Shown here: one piece after another, positions 7,874 to 15,357 of the stretch
Layout: each line of letters starts with the position of its first letter
How positions within the stretch are numbered: the stretch's first letter is position 1
Source of the DNA: JAAERC01 sp032123495
GTDB taxonomy: Bacteria > Zixibacteria > MSB-5A5 > GN15 > PGXB01
Direction of reading: 5' to 3'
DNA: 26,680 bases
NCBI GenBank assembly: GCA_032123495.1
Contig: JAQBFG010000143.1
Location: 1 to 26,680 of the forward strand
Notes under the pieces: generated by a model
Seen by the model: the letters and a program-made list of their open reading frames with translations, nothing else
Told to the model about the DNA's origin: nothing
The model's database searches: none
Position numbers and translations under genes: made by a program

Positions 7874-8917
7874 TTAATCTTCCATACCGTCATCAATATC
7901 CGGTATCTGCCCACAATAATTTTTCCAGCGTCCAAAGAAATTACCCATTCCGGTTTCCTTTGGATTCTCATGGTAATGTCCTTTTAGCACGCCAAGGATA
8001 TTGCCATCGGCATTATAATAATATCCCCTGAACCATCCGGCATGACGGTGTTTGGGAGAGAACGAATTGCCAGTGTGATATTTGCCTTTGATAAGGCCTT
8101 CAAACTTTCCGCTTCTGTCAATATACTTGCCAAAAAACTCATTATTTGCCCAGGAACCACTCAAATGTCCCTTTAGAATATTATGCTGACTCATCCATTT
8201 GCCATAGAAAATATTGACTCCAGCTTCATCTTTCCCCCAGCGCCCGGCCAGAAATCCCTTAGGACAACCGACTCTTTCAACCTTGAAAGATTGAAAGGCA
8301 ACAGCGCTGGAATCATCAAGATAATAGATAGTATCCAGCGCGGCCAGATCTGCTATGTCAAAACTGATTTCAAACGGAGCAGTGGAAAAAGTTATCGTTT
8401 CGGGAGTAGCTACGATTGTATCATCGAGTTTGGGGATAATGATATTAACAAAAATACCATCATGATGCACGGTGGTAAGTGAGGTCCACTCGATCAATTT
8501 GCGATCTGTCCGATCAAGAATATAATCCTGCCCATCTTCAAATTTAATTAATCGGCGAAGAACCTCGGCCCCTCTTGAAACCGATAGAGAACCGGACCAA
8601 TCGGTCACCTCAGTGACGGTGGAATCAAATCTTAGCTGTCCCCATACAATTCTAAGAGCATAGATATCAGCCGTTTCATTGGTTATAACCGCTTCAACCT
8701 CCGATGTCGAAAGCATCGGATCATCAAATTCAACATCATCGGTCATCTCTGATGCAATAACAGCCGAGCCAAATGCCGGTTCTTCATCGATTGGCTTGAA
8801 ACCGCCAAATTCCTCCGAGATATCAGCAACATCACCCGAGGTCGAATCATTGCTGCATCCGCCAACCAAAGCGATCAGACTAAGCGCCAGAACGGTAACA
8901 AATAGTTTTTGTAACAC
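7874..8917 (-). CDS. Lipoprotein with C-terminal F-x-G-x-aromatic repeats
   Basis: The 347-residue product starts at GTG with a clear AGGAGG site about seven bases upstream. The signal peptide ends in the lipobox LVGGC, with Cys21 lipidated, so it is probably anchored in the outer or inner membrane leaflet facing the periplasm or outside. Residues 22-60 are acidic and low-complexity, as in a linker. The middle third is an unrecognised beta-rich domain. From about residue 225 comes a periodic array: GFLAGRWG, IFYGKWMSQ, LKGHLSGSW, FFGKYIDRSG, LIKGKY, WFRGYYYNADG, LKGHYHEN and FFGRWKNYC. Each unit pairs a small residue with W or Y, recalling MORN-type or curled beta-hairpin repeats. I do not know the function. 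It is flanked by its own terminator and appears monocistronic. Confidence 0.8.
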   Translation of the reverse strand: MLQKLFVTVLALSLIALVGGCSNDSTSGDVADISEEFGGFKPIDEEPAFGSAVIASEMTDDVEFDDPMLSTSEVEAVITNETADIYALRIVWGQLRFDSTVTEVTDWSGSLSVSRGAEVLRRLIKFEDGQDYILDRTDRKLIEWTSLTTVHHDGIFVNIIIPKLDDTIVATPETITFSTAPFEISFDIADLAALDTIYYLDDSSAVAFQSFKVERVGCPKGFLAGRWGKDEAGVNIFYGKWMSQHNILKGHLSGSWANNEFFGKYIDRSGKFEGLIKGKYHTGNSFSPKHRHAGWFRGYYYNADGNILGVLKGHYHENPKETGMGNFFGRWKNYCGQIPDIDDGMED

Positions 8918-9110
8918 GAAAACCTCCTAAAATTAAAATTTAACTTACCTATTTCATTAATGATAATATCAAAAAACGTACCAAAAACATACAGCGAGAT
9001 AACACTTTGGCTGACAGTAAGATGAGCAACCATCACAATAAATCTCCTGTCCTTTTTTTGAACATCTTGGTACAAAAACACTTTTTTGTCCCAAATGGGT
9101 CAATTTAAAA

Positions 9111-9138
9111 TAAAAAAGCCGCCTTATGAAGGCGGCTT
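9111..9138 (-). terminator. Rho-independent terminator of the ETF-QO gene
   Basis: A perfect 10-bp stem, AAGCCGCCTT (9116-9125) with AAGGCGGCTT (9129-9138), is followed on the minus strand by a U-rich run, 17 bases after the ETF-QO stop codon. Confidence 0.93.
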
Positions 9139-9155
9139 GACAGAAAAGTAGCAAA

Positions 9156-10832
9156 CTACATATTTGTATAATTTGGTCCGCCGCCACCTTCGGGAGTGAC
9201 CCAGGTGATAATCTGATACGGGTCGGCAATATCACAGGTTTTGCAATGGACACAATTTGAAGGTGTTAGCATCAGTTTTTTGTGCCCCGGCTTTTCCTCA
9301 TCTTCCACCATTTCATAAACCTGAGCCGGACAAAAATGCTGACAAGGATTGCCATATTCTTCGGTACATTTGGTGTTACATATTTCAAAATCTGCAATCA
9401 CCAGATGCGATGGCTGTTCTTCTTCATGTTTAGTGCCGGATCGGAAAACGTCGGTCAATTTGTCAAAAGTATATTTATTATCAAATTTGATATTTTTCTC
9501 AACCGCTTCGTTTCCTTTACGAGTTACGTAATCATCATGGTGCATCATATGTTTATAATCAGGATGGCTTTTACGGCGATTAAAAATACCACCGCCGCCA
9601 GTGATCATCTGAAGACCGGAATGAGCCAGTCCCATAATCAGACCATCCTCAAAACCGGCATGGAAATTTCGTACCTTGTATAATTCTTCTTTGGCCCAGG
9701 AATTTTCGAATCTGTTTTCCATTCCTTTCAGCGTTGCGGAGCTATAATCATCTTTTTCCAGCGCCTCAAAAACTGTCTCCGCCGCAAGCATACCAGATTT
9801 CATCGCCAGATGAATTCCTTTTAGTTTTTGCGAATTTAAAAATCCCGCCGAATCTCCAATAAGTAAAAGACCATCATGATACAGTTTCGGCATGGCATAA
9901 TAACCGCCTTCCGGAATTGTCTTGGCACCATAGTGAAGCATTTGGCCGCCTTCGAATATCCGCCGAATTTCCGGATGCATTTTAAATTTCTGCATTAAAA
10001 AATGAGGGTCATTGGTCGGATTGGGACTATTGAGACCAACAGCAAATCCAACCGCGGCCATATTACCGCCCATATCATAAACAAAACCGCCGCCATATTC
10101 TTCAAGAGGCAATGGCCATCCGAAGGTATGGATTATCTCACCATCATCAAGTCGCCCCTCAGGAACTTCCCAGACCTCTTTGACCCCGGTAAGATATGAC
10201 TGGGGTAATTTGCCGGCACCGATATTTAATTTTGAGTATGCCTGTTTGGTCAATGAACCATGCACCCCTTCGGCCAGAACAATGACTTTGGCTTTTATAA
10301 TTGAGCCTGGTTCAAAATTAGAGCGGGGGTTGCCTTCCTTATCCAAACCGAGATCAACCGTTTGCACCCCGGTTACCCTGCCGTTTTCAACGATAAGTTC
10401 ATAAGCTCCCGTTTCAGGGAAGATATTTACTTCCATCGCTTCAACCTGCTCGGCCATCCATGAGGAGAATTTATTCAAAGAGATGATATAGTTGCCATCA
10501 TTTCTTAATGATTCCGGTAAAAAAGGAAGCTTAAATTTTGATTGTTCGGTGAGGTATAGCATGGAGTCAGTATGCACCTTTTTTTCAAAAGGAATATCTT
10601 TTTTAAGATAGTCCGGCATCAACTCCATAAGAGCTCGTGGATTTAAAACTGCCCCTGACAATGAATGTGCGCCGGGGTATGAACCTTTGTCGGCAATAAC
10701 TATCTCAGGCATCGAAACTCTGCCTTCAGATTTTTTTATTAAATCAGCCAGATGGTAACCGAACGAAAGTCCGGCCGGACCGGCCCCAACAACAAGGATA
10801 TCAACTTCGAGGATTTCTCTTTCAATATCCAT
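9156..10832 (-). CDS. Electron transfer flavoprotein-ubiquinone oxidoreductase
   Basis: This 558-residue membrane-associated enzyme passes electrons from reduced electron transfer flavoprotein to the quinone pool, linking acyl-CoA or amino-acid dehydrogenations to respiration. The FAD-binding Rossmann motif VVGAGPAGLSFGYHLADL is near residue 15, and GLLLIGDSAGFLN (a second FAD contact) lies around residue 325. The C-terminal ferredoxin-like part has Cys501 (FCPAQVYE) and Cys527/Cys530/Cys533 (NCVHCKTCDI), the four ligands of the single [4Fe-4S] cluster. Their spacing matches human ETFDH to within one residue. Length is normal for the family. AGGAAGA precedes the ATG. No ETF subunit genes lie in the window. 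It sits 55 bases downstream of an Spx/ArsC-like gene on the same strand and is probably co-transcribed. Confidence 0.95.
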   Translation of the reverse strand: MDIEREILEVDILVVGAGPAGLSFGYHLADLIKKSEGRVSMPEIVIADKGSYPGAHSLSGAVLNPRALMELMPDYLKKDIPFEKKVHTDSMLYLTEQSKFKLPFLPESLRNDGNYIISLNKFSSWMAEQVEAMEVNIFPETGAYELIVENGRVTGVQTVDLGLDKEGNPRSNFEPGSIIKAKVIVLAEGVHGSLTKQAYSKLNIGAGKLPQSYLTGVKEVWEVPEGRLDDGEIIHTFGWPLPLEEYGGGFVYDMGGNMAAVGFAVGLNSPNPTNDPHFLMQKFKMHPEIRRIFEGGQMLHYGAKTIPEGGYYAMPKLYHDGLLLIGDSAGFLNSQKLKGIHLAMKSGMLAAETVFEALEKDDYSSATLKGMENRFENSWAKEELYKVRNFHAGFEDGLIMGLAHSGLQMITGGGGIFNRRKSHPDYKHMMHHDDYVTRKGNEAVEKNIKFDNKYTFDKLTDVFRSGTKHEEEQPSHLVIADFEICNTKCTEEYGNPCQHFCPAQVYEMVEDEEKPGHKKLMLTPSNCVHCKTCDIADPYQIITWVTPEGGGGPNYTNM

Positions 10833-10887
10833 ATCAAATCTTCCTATATTGAATAATATTTTCTGTATTTATTGTCAGGTGGTGTAT

Positions 10888-11316
10888 TTATTTTCTTATT
10901 CTGCGATTAATTTTGGCTGGCCGTGGTCTTTCTTCATGTTCCGAATTTGAACCATTATTTCTAATTTGGAGCATTTCGGTAATTTTTTCCCGATTACACC
11001 CAATAGTCATCAGCCGGCCAGAAACAAGAATTGGAACACGCAACAGATCGTTGTTTTCAACCATCATGTCTATAATCTCATTTCGTTCCGGTATTGATTG
11101 ATCTATTTTGTTTCTTTTATAGATTTTTGAATCAGTATCAAGGAAATGTTTCAAATCAAAATTCTTGAGCAACTGCGCGATTTCATATCGTCCCAAGGGA
11201 TTGGCTTCAATATCTCTTACCTGCAGTTTTACTTCCTGCTCCAAAAGAAATTTCCTAACCTCATCGCATTGACCATTCTTTGGCTTCGTGTACATTAAAA
11301 CGCTTTTCAACATCAT
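10888..11316 (-). CDS. Spx/ArsC-like thioredoxin-fold protein with a single cysteine in the active-site region
   Basis: The 142-residue protein aligns by eye with the ArsC/Spx family. It has an N-terminal strand followed by MYTKPKNGQCDEVRKFLLEQ, then VRDIEANPL, and later NDLLRVPILVSGRLMTIG with the family's cis-proline. In Spx the active site is C-x-x-C. Here the first position is Asn14 and only Cys17 remains, so a classical disulfide switch is not possible within the motif. A second cysteine lies in IGCNREK near residue 108. The tail beyond residue 120 is basic and probably disordered. Two ATG codons and a TTG lie in tandem after GGAGG, so the exact start may shift by one or two codons. It precedes ETF-QO and has its own promoter, which suggests a redox-related role, but this is inference. 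Confidence 0.75.
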   Translation of the reverse strand: MMLKSVLMYTKPKNGQCDEVRKFLLEQEVKLQVRDIEANPLGRYEIAQLLKNFDLKHFLDTDSKIYKRNKIDQSIPERNEIIDMMVENNDLLRVPILVSGRLMTIGCNREKITEMLQIRNNGSNSEHEERPRPAKINRRIRK

Positions 11317-11351
11317 GCCTCCAGAAACAATTAAAATATGTGCTCTCCCAG

Positions 11352-11381
11352 TCGAGAAGATAAAACAAATATCTTACTCGA
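11352..11381 (-). other. Leader hairpin upstream of the Spx/ArsC-like gene
   Basis: TCGAG-AAGAT (11352-11361) pairs with ATCTT-A-CTCGA (11371-11381), a 10-bp stem with one bulged base. It falls in the predicted 5' leader between the promoter and the start codon, so it could affect translation or message stability. No known leader family was matched. Confidence 0.35.
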
Positions 11382-11434
11382 ACATGCTGCCAGCAGGACA
11401 TTCAATACTAATGACGCCCTTGCCAGAGTTGTAT

Positions 11435-11462
11435 AGTATAAAAAAAATATTCATTTTTTCAA
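11435..11462 (-). promoter_or_regulatory. Promoter for the Spx/ArsC-like gene and ETF-QO
   Basis: On the minus strand TTGAAA (11462 to 11457), 16 bases and TATACT (11440 to 11435) give a good sigma-70 type match. The resulting leader is about 110 bases. Confidence 0.5.
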
Positions 11463-11689
11463 ATAAAACTTTTGGCTTCATTAAAATTAAAAATTGAGTC
11501 CGATTAGTATAATATACCAAACTTTTATATTAAAACAACTTATAATTCATATAAGAATCAATTTAGTTTCTCCCTGATAATATAGTAAATCCCTCGTTCA
11601 CTCTGCAAATAAGTTTAACATAATTTTGCCAAAAGCTATTATTTAGACGTATTTGATTCTCTCAAGTTTCAGATATTCAAAAATATACA

Positions 11690-11754
11690 ACGTTCCTATA
11701 GGTAGGAACGTAACGGCAACAGAATTGTTCAATATTATTATTGGCTAATATTGA
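11690..11754. repeat. Two adjacent perfect inverted repeats downstream of ispH
   Basis: ACGTTCCTA (11690-11698) pairs with TAGGAACGT (11703-11711), and TCAATATTA (11729-11737) pairs with TAATATTGA (11746-11754). Both stems are nine perfect base pairs. Neither has a T-run directly after it on the minus strand, so they are not standard terminators. They may be 3' structures of the ispH message. The rest of the gap 11463-11784 is AT-rich and shows no gene. Confidence 0.5.
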
Positions 11755-11784
11755 GACGGTTAAAACAAAGATCAGTCGGTGGAT

Positions 11785-12711
11785 TTAGAGAGCTGATTTT
11801 TTCAATGCTAATTTATTTTCTTTTGATTTTTTCTTGGGATAAACCAATTTAACCGGCGTTTTGGAAAACCGATTCAATTTTTCAATAACACCTTCTATAA
11901 GAAAATCTGGAGTTGAAGCTCCTGCCGATAAGCCAACGACATCTACCTGTCCATTGTTATCCTCAAACCATTCGGGATCAATTTCTCTGGCTGAGTCAAT
12001 CAAATAGGCGCGTTTGCACAAAGATTTTGATATCTGTGCAAGACGATTTGAATTCGCTGATGATTTGGAACCAACAACCAACATAATATCAACATTCGGA
12101 GCCAACTTGGTTATAGCAGCCTGACGTTGAGTGGTTGCATTACATATAGTATTAAATACTTCGATTTGAGGAAACTTTTTGATAGCAACTTGCTCAACTT
12201 CATCAAAATTGGAAATGCCGGCAGTCGTTTGGGCTGTAAGAGCAACTTTTTTTGGTAATGATTCAATTTTATCGAGATCGGAAACGCTTTCAATCACTTT
12301 TACTCGATCAGGCGCATGGCCAATAATGCCGACTGTCTCATCATGTGCACTGTCTCCATAATGCAATATATAGTAACCGGAGTCGGCTAATTTTCGAATA
12401 ATTTTGTGGATTCTTATTACCAATGGGCAGGTAGCGTCCACCACATTCAGATTTTTGGCCTCAGCTCTTTTGAATATATCCGGGCTGGCACCATGGGCTG
12501 GAATTATTATGGTTCCCCCGCTGATACTATCGACACTATTAGTCTGCCCCACTCCCTCTGATCTAAATTTTTCAACAATTGCTTCATTATGGACAATTTC
12601 CCGGAAAATTGTAACATTCTTATCTTGTTGGGAGGTCTCTTCGGTCATTGAAATAGCGCGCTTAACACCCATGCAGACGCCATAATGGTCGGCAACAATA
12701 ATTTTTTTCAT
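11785..12711 (-). CDS. ispH: 4-hydroxy-3-methylbut-2-enyl diphosphate reductase
   Basis: IspH (LytB) catalyses the last step of the MEP pathway, reducing HMBPP to IPP and DMAPP in the cytoplasm. The 308-residue protein keeps the three cluster cysteines Cys13 (GVCMGVKRAI), Cys95 (DATCPLV) and Cys190 (NTICNATTQRQ). It also has substrate residues His41 (VHNEAIV), His73 (AHGAS), His123 and Glu125 (HDETVG), TAQTT near 159-163 and SSANSNRL. Length is normal. It is the third gene of a minus-strand run, 38 bases after pdxT. The neighbouring polyprenyl synthase gene about 7 kb away uses IspH products, although it is a separate transcript. No classical Shine-Dalgarno sequence is close to the ATG. Confidence 0.96.
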   Translation of the reverse strand: MKKIIVADHYGVCMGVKRAISMTEETSQQDKNVTIFREIVHNEAIVEKFRSEGVGQTNSVDSISGGTIIIPAHGASPDIFKRAEAKNLNVVDATCPLVIRIHKIIRKLADSGYYILHYGDSAHDETVGIIGHAPDRVKVIESVSDLDKIESLPKKVALTAQTTAGISNFDEVEQVAIKKFPQIEVFNTICNATTQRQAAITKLAPNVDIMLVVGSKSSANSNRLAQISKSLCKRAYLIDSAREIDPEWFEDNNGQVDVVGLSAGASTPDFLIEGVIEKLNRFSKTPVKLVYPKKKSKENKLALKKSAL

Positions 12712-12749
12712 ATCTTTACTTTCCGCCCCTCCCCCTTTTTGAAAACTGC

Positions 12750-13364
12750 CTATATTCCATTAGTCAGCTGTGATACTTGTGCAGGCAATACGAATTTATC
12801 AATGAAATATTTGAGCAAGGTCTTATCAGAATGTAATTCGGAATGAAATGAACTCACCAGACAATTACCCTGTGATAATAAAATCGGATGGTTATCATAT
12901 TCGGCCAGGATTGTAATGGCACTGCCTGTCTTAGTAACCAAAGGTGCCCTGATAAATGATGCTGGCACGGTATAATTTTTATCATCAAGGGTGAGATTTA
13001 GATCAATAAAAAAGGAATGTACCTGACGGCCATAGCCGTTTCGGGTGACCGTTATATCTATTGCCCCCAACGGCTCGAGAGTCGAGTCAATAATCCTGGT
13101 GGCAAGCATTATCAACCCGGCACAGGTTCCCCAGACAGCTTTATGTTTGACAAAAGAACTCAATTCCTGACGCAACGAAAATCGGTCAATAAGATTATTC
13201 ATTGTGGTCGATTCCCCACCCGGAATAATTATTCCATCTAATCCTAATAAATCTTTAGATAAACGAACTTCCCGCCCGGAAACACCAAGAGCAGTTAGTT
13301 GGTACAGATGTCGCTCAAAATCACCCTGGAGGGCCAGAACGCCAATTTTTAGCCGTTCATACAT
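12750..13364 (-). CDS. pdxT: Pyridoxal 5'-phosphate synthase glutaminase subunit PdxT
   Basis: PdxT hydrolyses glutamine and channels ammonia to PdxS for vitamin B6 synthesis. The 204-residue class I amidotransferase has the N-terminal KIGVLALQGDFERH, the oxyanion loop IIIPGGESTTM (45-55), the nucleophile Cys81 in WGTCAGLI, and the His174/Glu176 pair in SFHSEL. The usual family motif is HPE and here Ser replaces Pro, leaving both catalytic residues in place. Length is typical (about 190-205). The ATG has no visible ribosome binding site and lies 17 bases after the pdxS stop, so translational coupling to pdxS is likely. Confidence 0.96.
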   Translation of the reverse strand: MYERLKIGVLALQGDFERHLYQLTALGVSGREVRLSKDLLGLDGIIIPGGESTTMNNLIDRFSLRQELSSFVKHKAVWGTCAGLIMLATRIIDSTLEPLGAIDITVTRNGYGRQVHSFFIDLNLTLDDKNYTVPASFIRAPLVTKTGSAITILAEYDNHPILLSQGNCLVSSFHSELHSDKTLLKYFIDKFVLPAQVSQLTNGI

Positions 13365-13381
13365 TTTTTTAAATCATTGCT

Positions 13382-14263
13382 TTATCGTATCTGAAGCAGT
13401 TTGTCATCAGGTATTTCGGCAGCCGGTTGACCTTTCATTGCTTCGCCAAGTCCGCGACTGCAATCGGCCAACGCTTTGGGATCTAAAAATTGGGTCACTG
13501 CGGTAACTATTGCCCGACCCCTTTTCTCCGGATTGGATGCCTTAAAAATACCGCTTCCAACAAAAACAGATTCGGCACCAAGTTTCATCACCAAAGCCGC
13601 ATCGGCCGGAGTGGCAACACCACCGGCAGCAAAATTCGGAACCGGTAATTTGCCCAGTTTGGCAACCACTTTGACAATCGACAATGGGGCCGACATTTCT
13701 TTGGCCGCGCCATTTAGTTCTTCGTCTGACATGGTTGTCAAAGTTTTTATAGCCCGATTGATCTCGCGAAGATGCCTGACCGCTTCAGAAACATCGCCGG
13801 TTCCGGCTTCTCCCTTGGTTCGTATCATTGCAGCACCCTCGGCAATACGCCGCAGTGCTTCGCCCAGATTACGACACCCACAAACAAAGGGAACTTTGAA
13901 TTTCCATTTATCTATATGGTATTTATAGTCGGCCGGGGTCAGCACCTCAGATTCATCGATAAAATCAACTTCCAACGCCTGAAGAATTTCGGCTTCGACA
14001 AAATGACCAATACGGCATTTGGCCATTACCGGGATTGTTACTGCCTTTTTAATTTCTTCAATTATTTCAGGGGCGGACATACGAGCCACACCGCCATCAG
14101 CGCGAATATCAGAGGGAACACGTTCCAGCGCCATTACCGCCGCAGCACCTGATTGTTCGGCCAGTTTGGCCTGGTCAGCATTGATGACATCCATAATAAC
14201 GCCACCTTTAAGCATTTCTGCTAATCCGACCTTGATCTTATAAGTCTTATCTGTAAAATCCAT
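13382..14263 (-). CDS. pdxS: Pyridoxal 5'-phosphate synthase subunit PdxS
   Basis: PdxS builds PLP from ribose 5-phosphate, glyceraldehyde 3-phosphate and ammonia delivered by PdxT, in a 12 plus 12 subunit complex. The 293-residue protein shows the characteristic GGVIMDV (Asp25), ALERVPSDIRADGGVARM (45-62), the Schiff-base Lys82 in PVMAKCRIGH, and MIRTKGEAGTG with the second lysine near 150. The phosphate-binding NFAAGGVATPADAALVM also matches. AAGGAG lies nine bases before the ATG. It is the first gene of a pdxS-pdxT-ispH run. Confidence 0.98.
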   Translation of the reverse strand: MDFTDKTYKIKVGLAEMLKGGVIMDVINADQAKLAEQSGAAAVMALERVPSDIRADGGVARMSAPEIIEEIKKAVTIPVMAKCRIGHFVEAEILQALEVDFIDESEVLTPADYKYHIDKWKFKVPFVCGCRNLGEALRRIAEGAAMIRTKGEAGTGDVSEAVRHLREINRAIKTLTTMSDEELNGAAKEMSAPLSIVKVVAKLGKLPVPNFAAGGVATPADAALVMKLGAESVFVGSGIFKASNPEKRGRAIVTAVTQFLDPKALADCSRGLGEAMKGQPAAEIPDDKLLQIR

Positions 14264-14306
14264 TAAATATATCTCCTTCCATCTGTAAACTATATTTATA
14301 AAAACA

Positions 14307-14325
14307 TCATTTCAAACCTAAATGA
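14307..14325. promoter_or_regulatory. Inverted repeat upstream of pdxS, possible operator
   Basis: TCATTT and AAATGA flank a seven-base centre, a symmetric 19-base dyad 44 bases before the pdxS start. It overlaps a possible minus-strand -35 (TTGAAA, 14315 to 14310) with TATAGT about 15 bases further on. It might bind a regulator, but the arms are short and AT-rich. Confidence 0.3.
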
Positions 14326-14389
14326 ATATATGTACAAAGATTTAAAATGTCCAGATATGCAACAAAAGATAAGGGAAATAATCTATAAA

Positions 14390-14433
14390 AAAATATTGCC
14401 GGATAGTCGAAATATTAGGATAACTATCCGGCA
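14390..14433 (-). terminator. Rho-independent terminator of the Rrf2 gene
   Basis: TGCCGGATAGT (14397-14407) pairs perfectly over 11 bases with ACTATCCGGCA (14423-14433). On the minus strand the stem is followed by ATA and then a run of seven T's. It separates the Rrf2 regulator from the pdxS operon. Confidence 0.8.
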
Positions 14434-14467
14434 TTTATCAAAAATCAGGATTAACAGGTTCCGGCAA

Positions 14468-14494
14468 GAGTTAGATTTTCGTAAAATCCAACTC
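14468..14494 (-). other. 3' hairpin after the Rrf2 gene
   Basis: GAGTTAGATTTT (14468-14479) and AAAATCCAACTC (14483-14494) form a 12-bp stem around a three-base loop. The single mismatch becomes a G-U pair only in minus-strand RNA, which suggests the structure belongs to the Rrf2 message just before its terminator. Confidence 0.5.
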
Positions 14495-14519
14495 CTGTAA
14501 TCCTTCAACATCTGCCTAT

Positions 14520-14921
14520 TTATTTAGACTTATATTTGGCAAAATTGGCCTTTTTTAGCGATTTCAAATAATGATCTTGCTCTTTGGTCCAAAAATCTCT
14601 CATCGGACAACCTTTGGAATGGCTGCATTCATGTTTGTCTTCACAACAAAGATTCAAATAAATTTGACCGTCCATCGCTTCAATAACATCAAAGAATGTT
14701 ATCGACTTGGCATCTTTTGCCAGCCTATAGCCACCGGTAACTCCCTGAAATGACAATAAAAGCTCGGCCCAGGTTAGGTCTTTTAGAATTTTGGCCAAAA
14801 ACTCTCTGGGGATATTCTGCGCTTTGGCGACTTCCCCAATTGAAGCCAATTTTCCTTTTGGCAGTCCGGCAAAATGCATCACTGCCCGCAAAGCATAATC
14901 GGATTTTCTGGATAACCTCAT
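14520..14921 (-). CDS. Rrf2 family transcriptional regulator with IscR-type cysteines
   Basis: I place the start at the ATG at 14921 (133 residues). It gives the usual family N-terminus MRLSRKSDYALRAVMHFA and has GAGGT at 14933-14929, whereas the upstream ATG at 14960 adds 13 unusual residues. The winged helix-turn-helix covers residues 1-70 (ASIGEVAKAQNIPREFLAKI is the recognition region, GGYRLAK the wing). Cys93, Cys99 and Cys105 (CEDKHECSHSKGC) have the C-x5-C-x5-C spacing of the [2Fe-2S] ligands in E. coli IscR (92, 98, 104). An extra Cys92 is adjacent. It is therefore predicted to sense iron-sulfur or redox state. It precedes pdxS-pdxT-ispH on the same strand but is separated by a terminator. 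Likely autoregulated through the dyad in its promoter. Confidence 0.9.
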   Translation of the reverse strand: MRLSRKSDYALRAVMHFAGLPKGKLASIGEVAKAQNIPREFLAKILKDLTWAELLLSFQGVTGGYRLAKDAKSITFFDVIEAMDGQIYLNLCCEDKHECSHSKGCPMRDFWTKEQDHYLKSLKKANFAKYKSK

Positions 14922-14987
14922 TTTACTTACCTCATGCTCTTTTAATTTAGGTTCTACCATAATATTGCAATTCTAATTTATCTGGTT

Positions 14988-15016
14988 AATATGGTCTAAA
15001 CTTAGATTTATTTCAA
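14988..15016 (-). promoter_or_regulatory. Promoter of the Rrf2 gene with an operator-like dyad in the spacer
   Basis: On the minus strand TTGAAA (15016 to 15011), 17 bases and CATATT (14993 to 14988) resemble a sigma-70 promoter. The spacer holds TCTAA-AC-TTAGA (14995-15006), a dyad placed where a repressor would block RNA polymerase. The rest of the gap to 15357 is AT-rich and I see no gene or clear RNA in it. Confidence 0.45.
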
Positions 15017-15357
15017 GTCATTTTTTAAGAAAATATCATCTTATAGTATTAATTACCGGAAAAGATTTATTAATTAATAATGGGTTATACCATATATATT
15101 GTAAAGAATACGAGATTGCCGGCAATAATATTATAGTTATTTTATCTGAATCTATAATTTTGGAAACTACTATTTAATTTGGTGGGGGAAAGATTCCATC
15201 CCGTACCAGGAATAGAATTGCCGATAAACAAATAATTGGTAATACCATTGATATGGCTCTTATCTGCATTTTAAAAAAGCAATTTTAAACACTTTTCATG
15301 GGATATGCGTCCTTATATAGAGAGAGAAGAACGCAAAGTCTGTTAGATGGAGGAACT

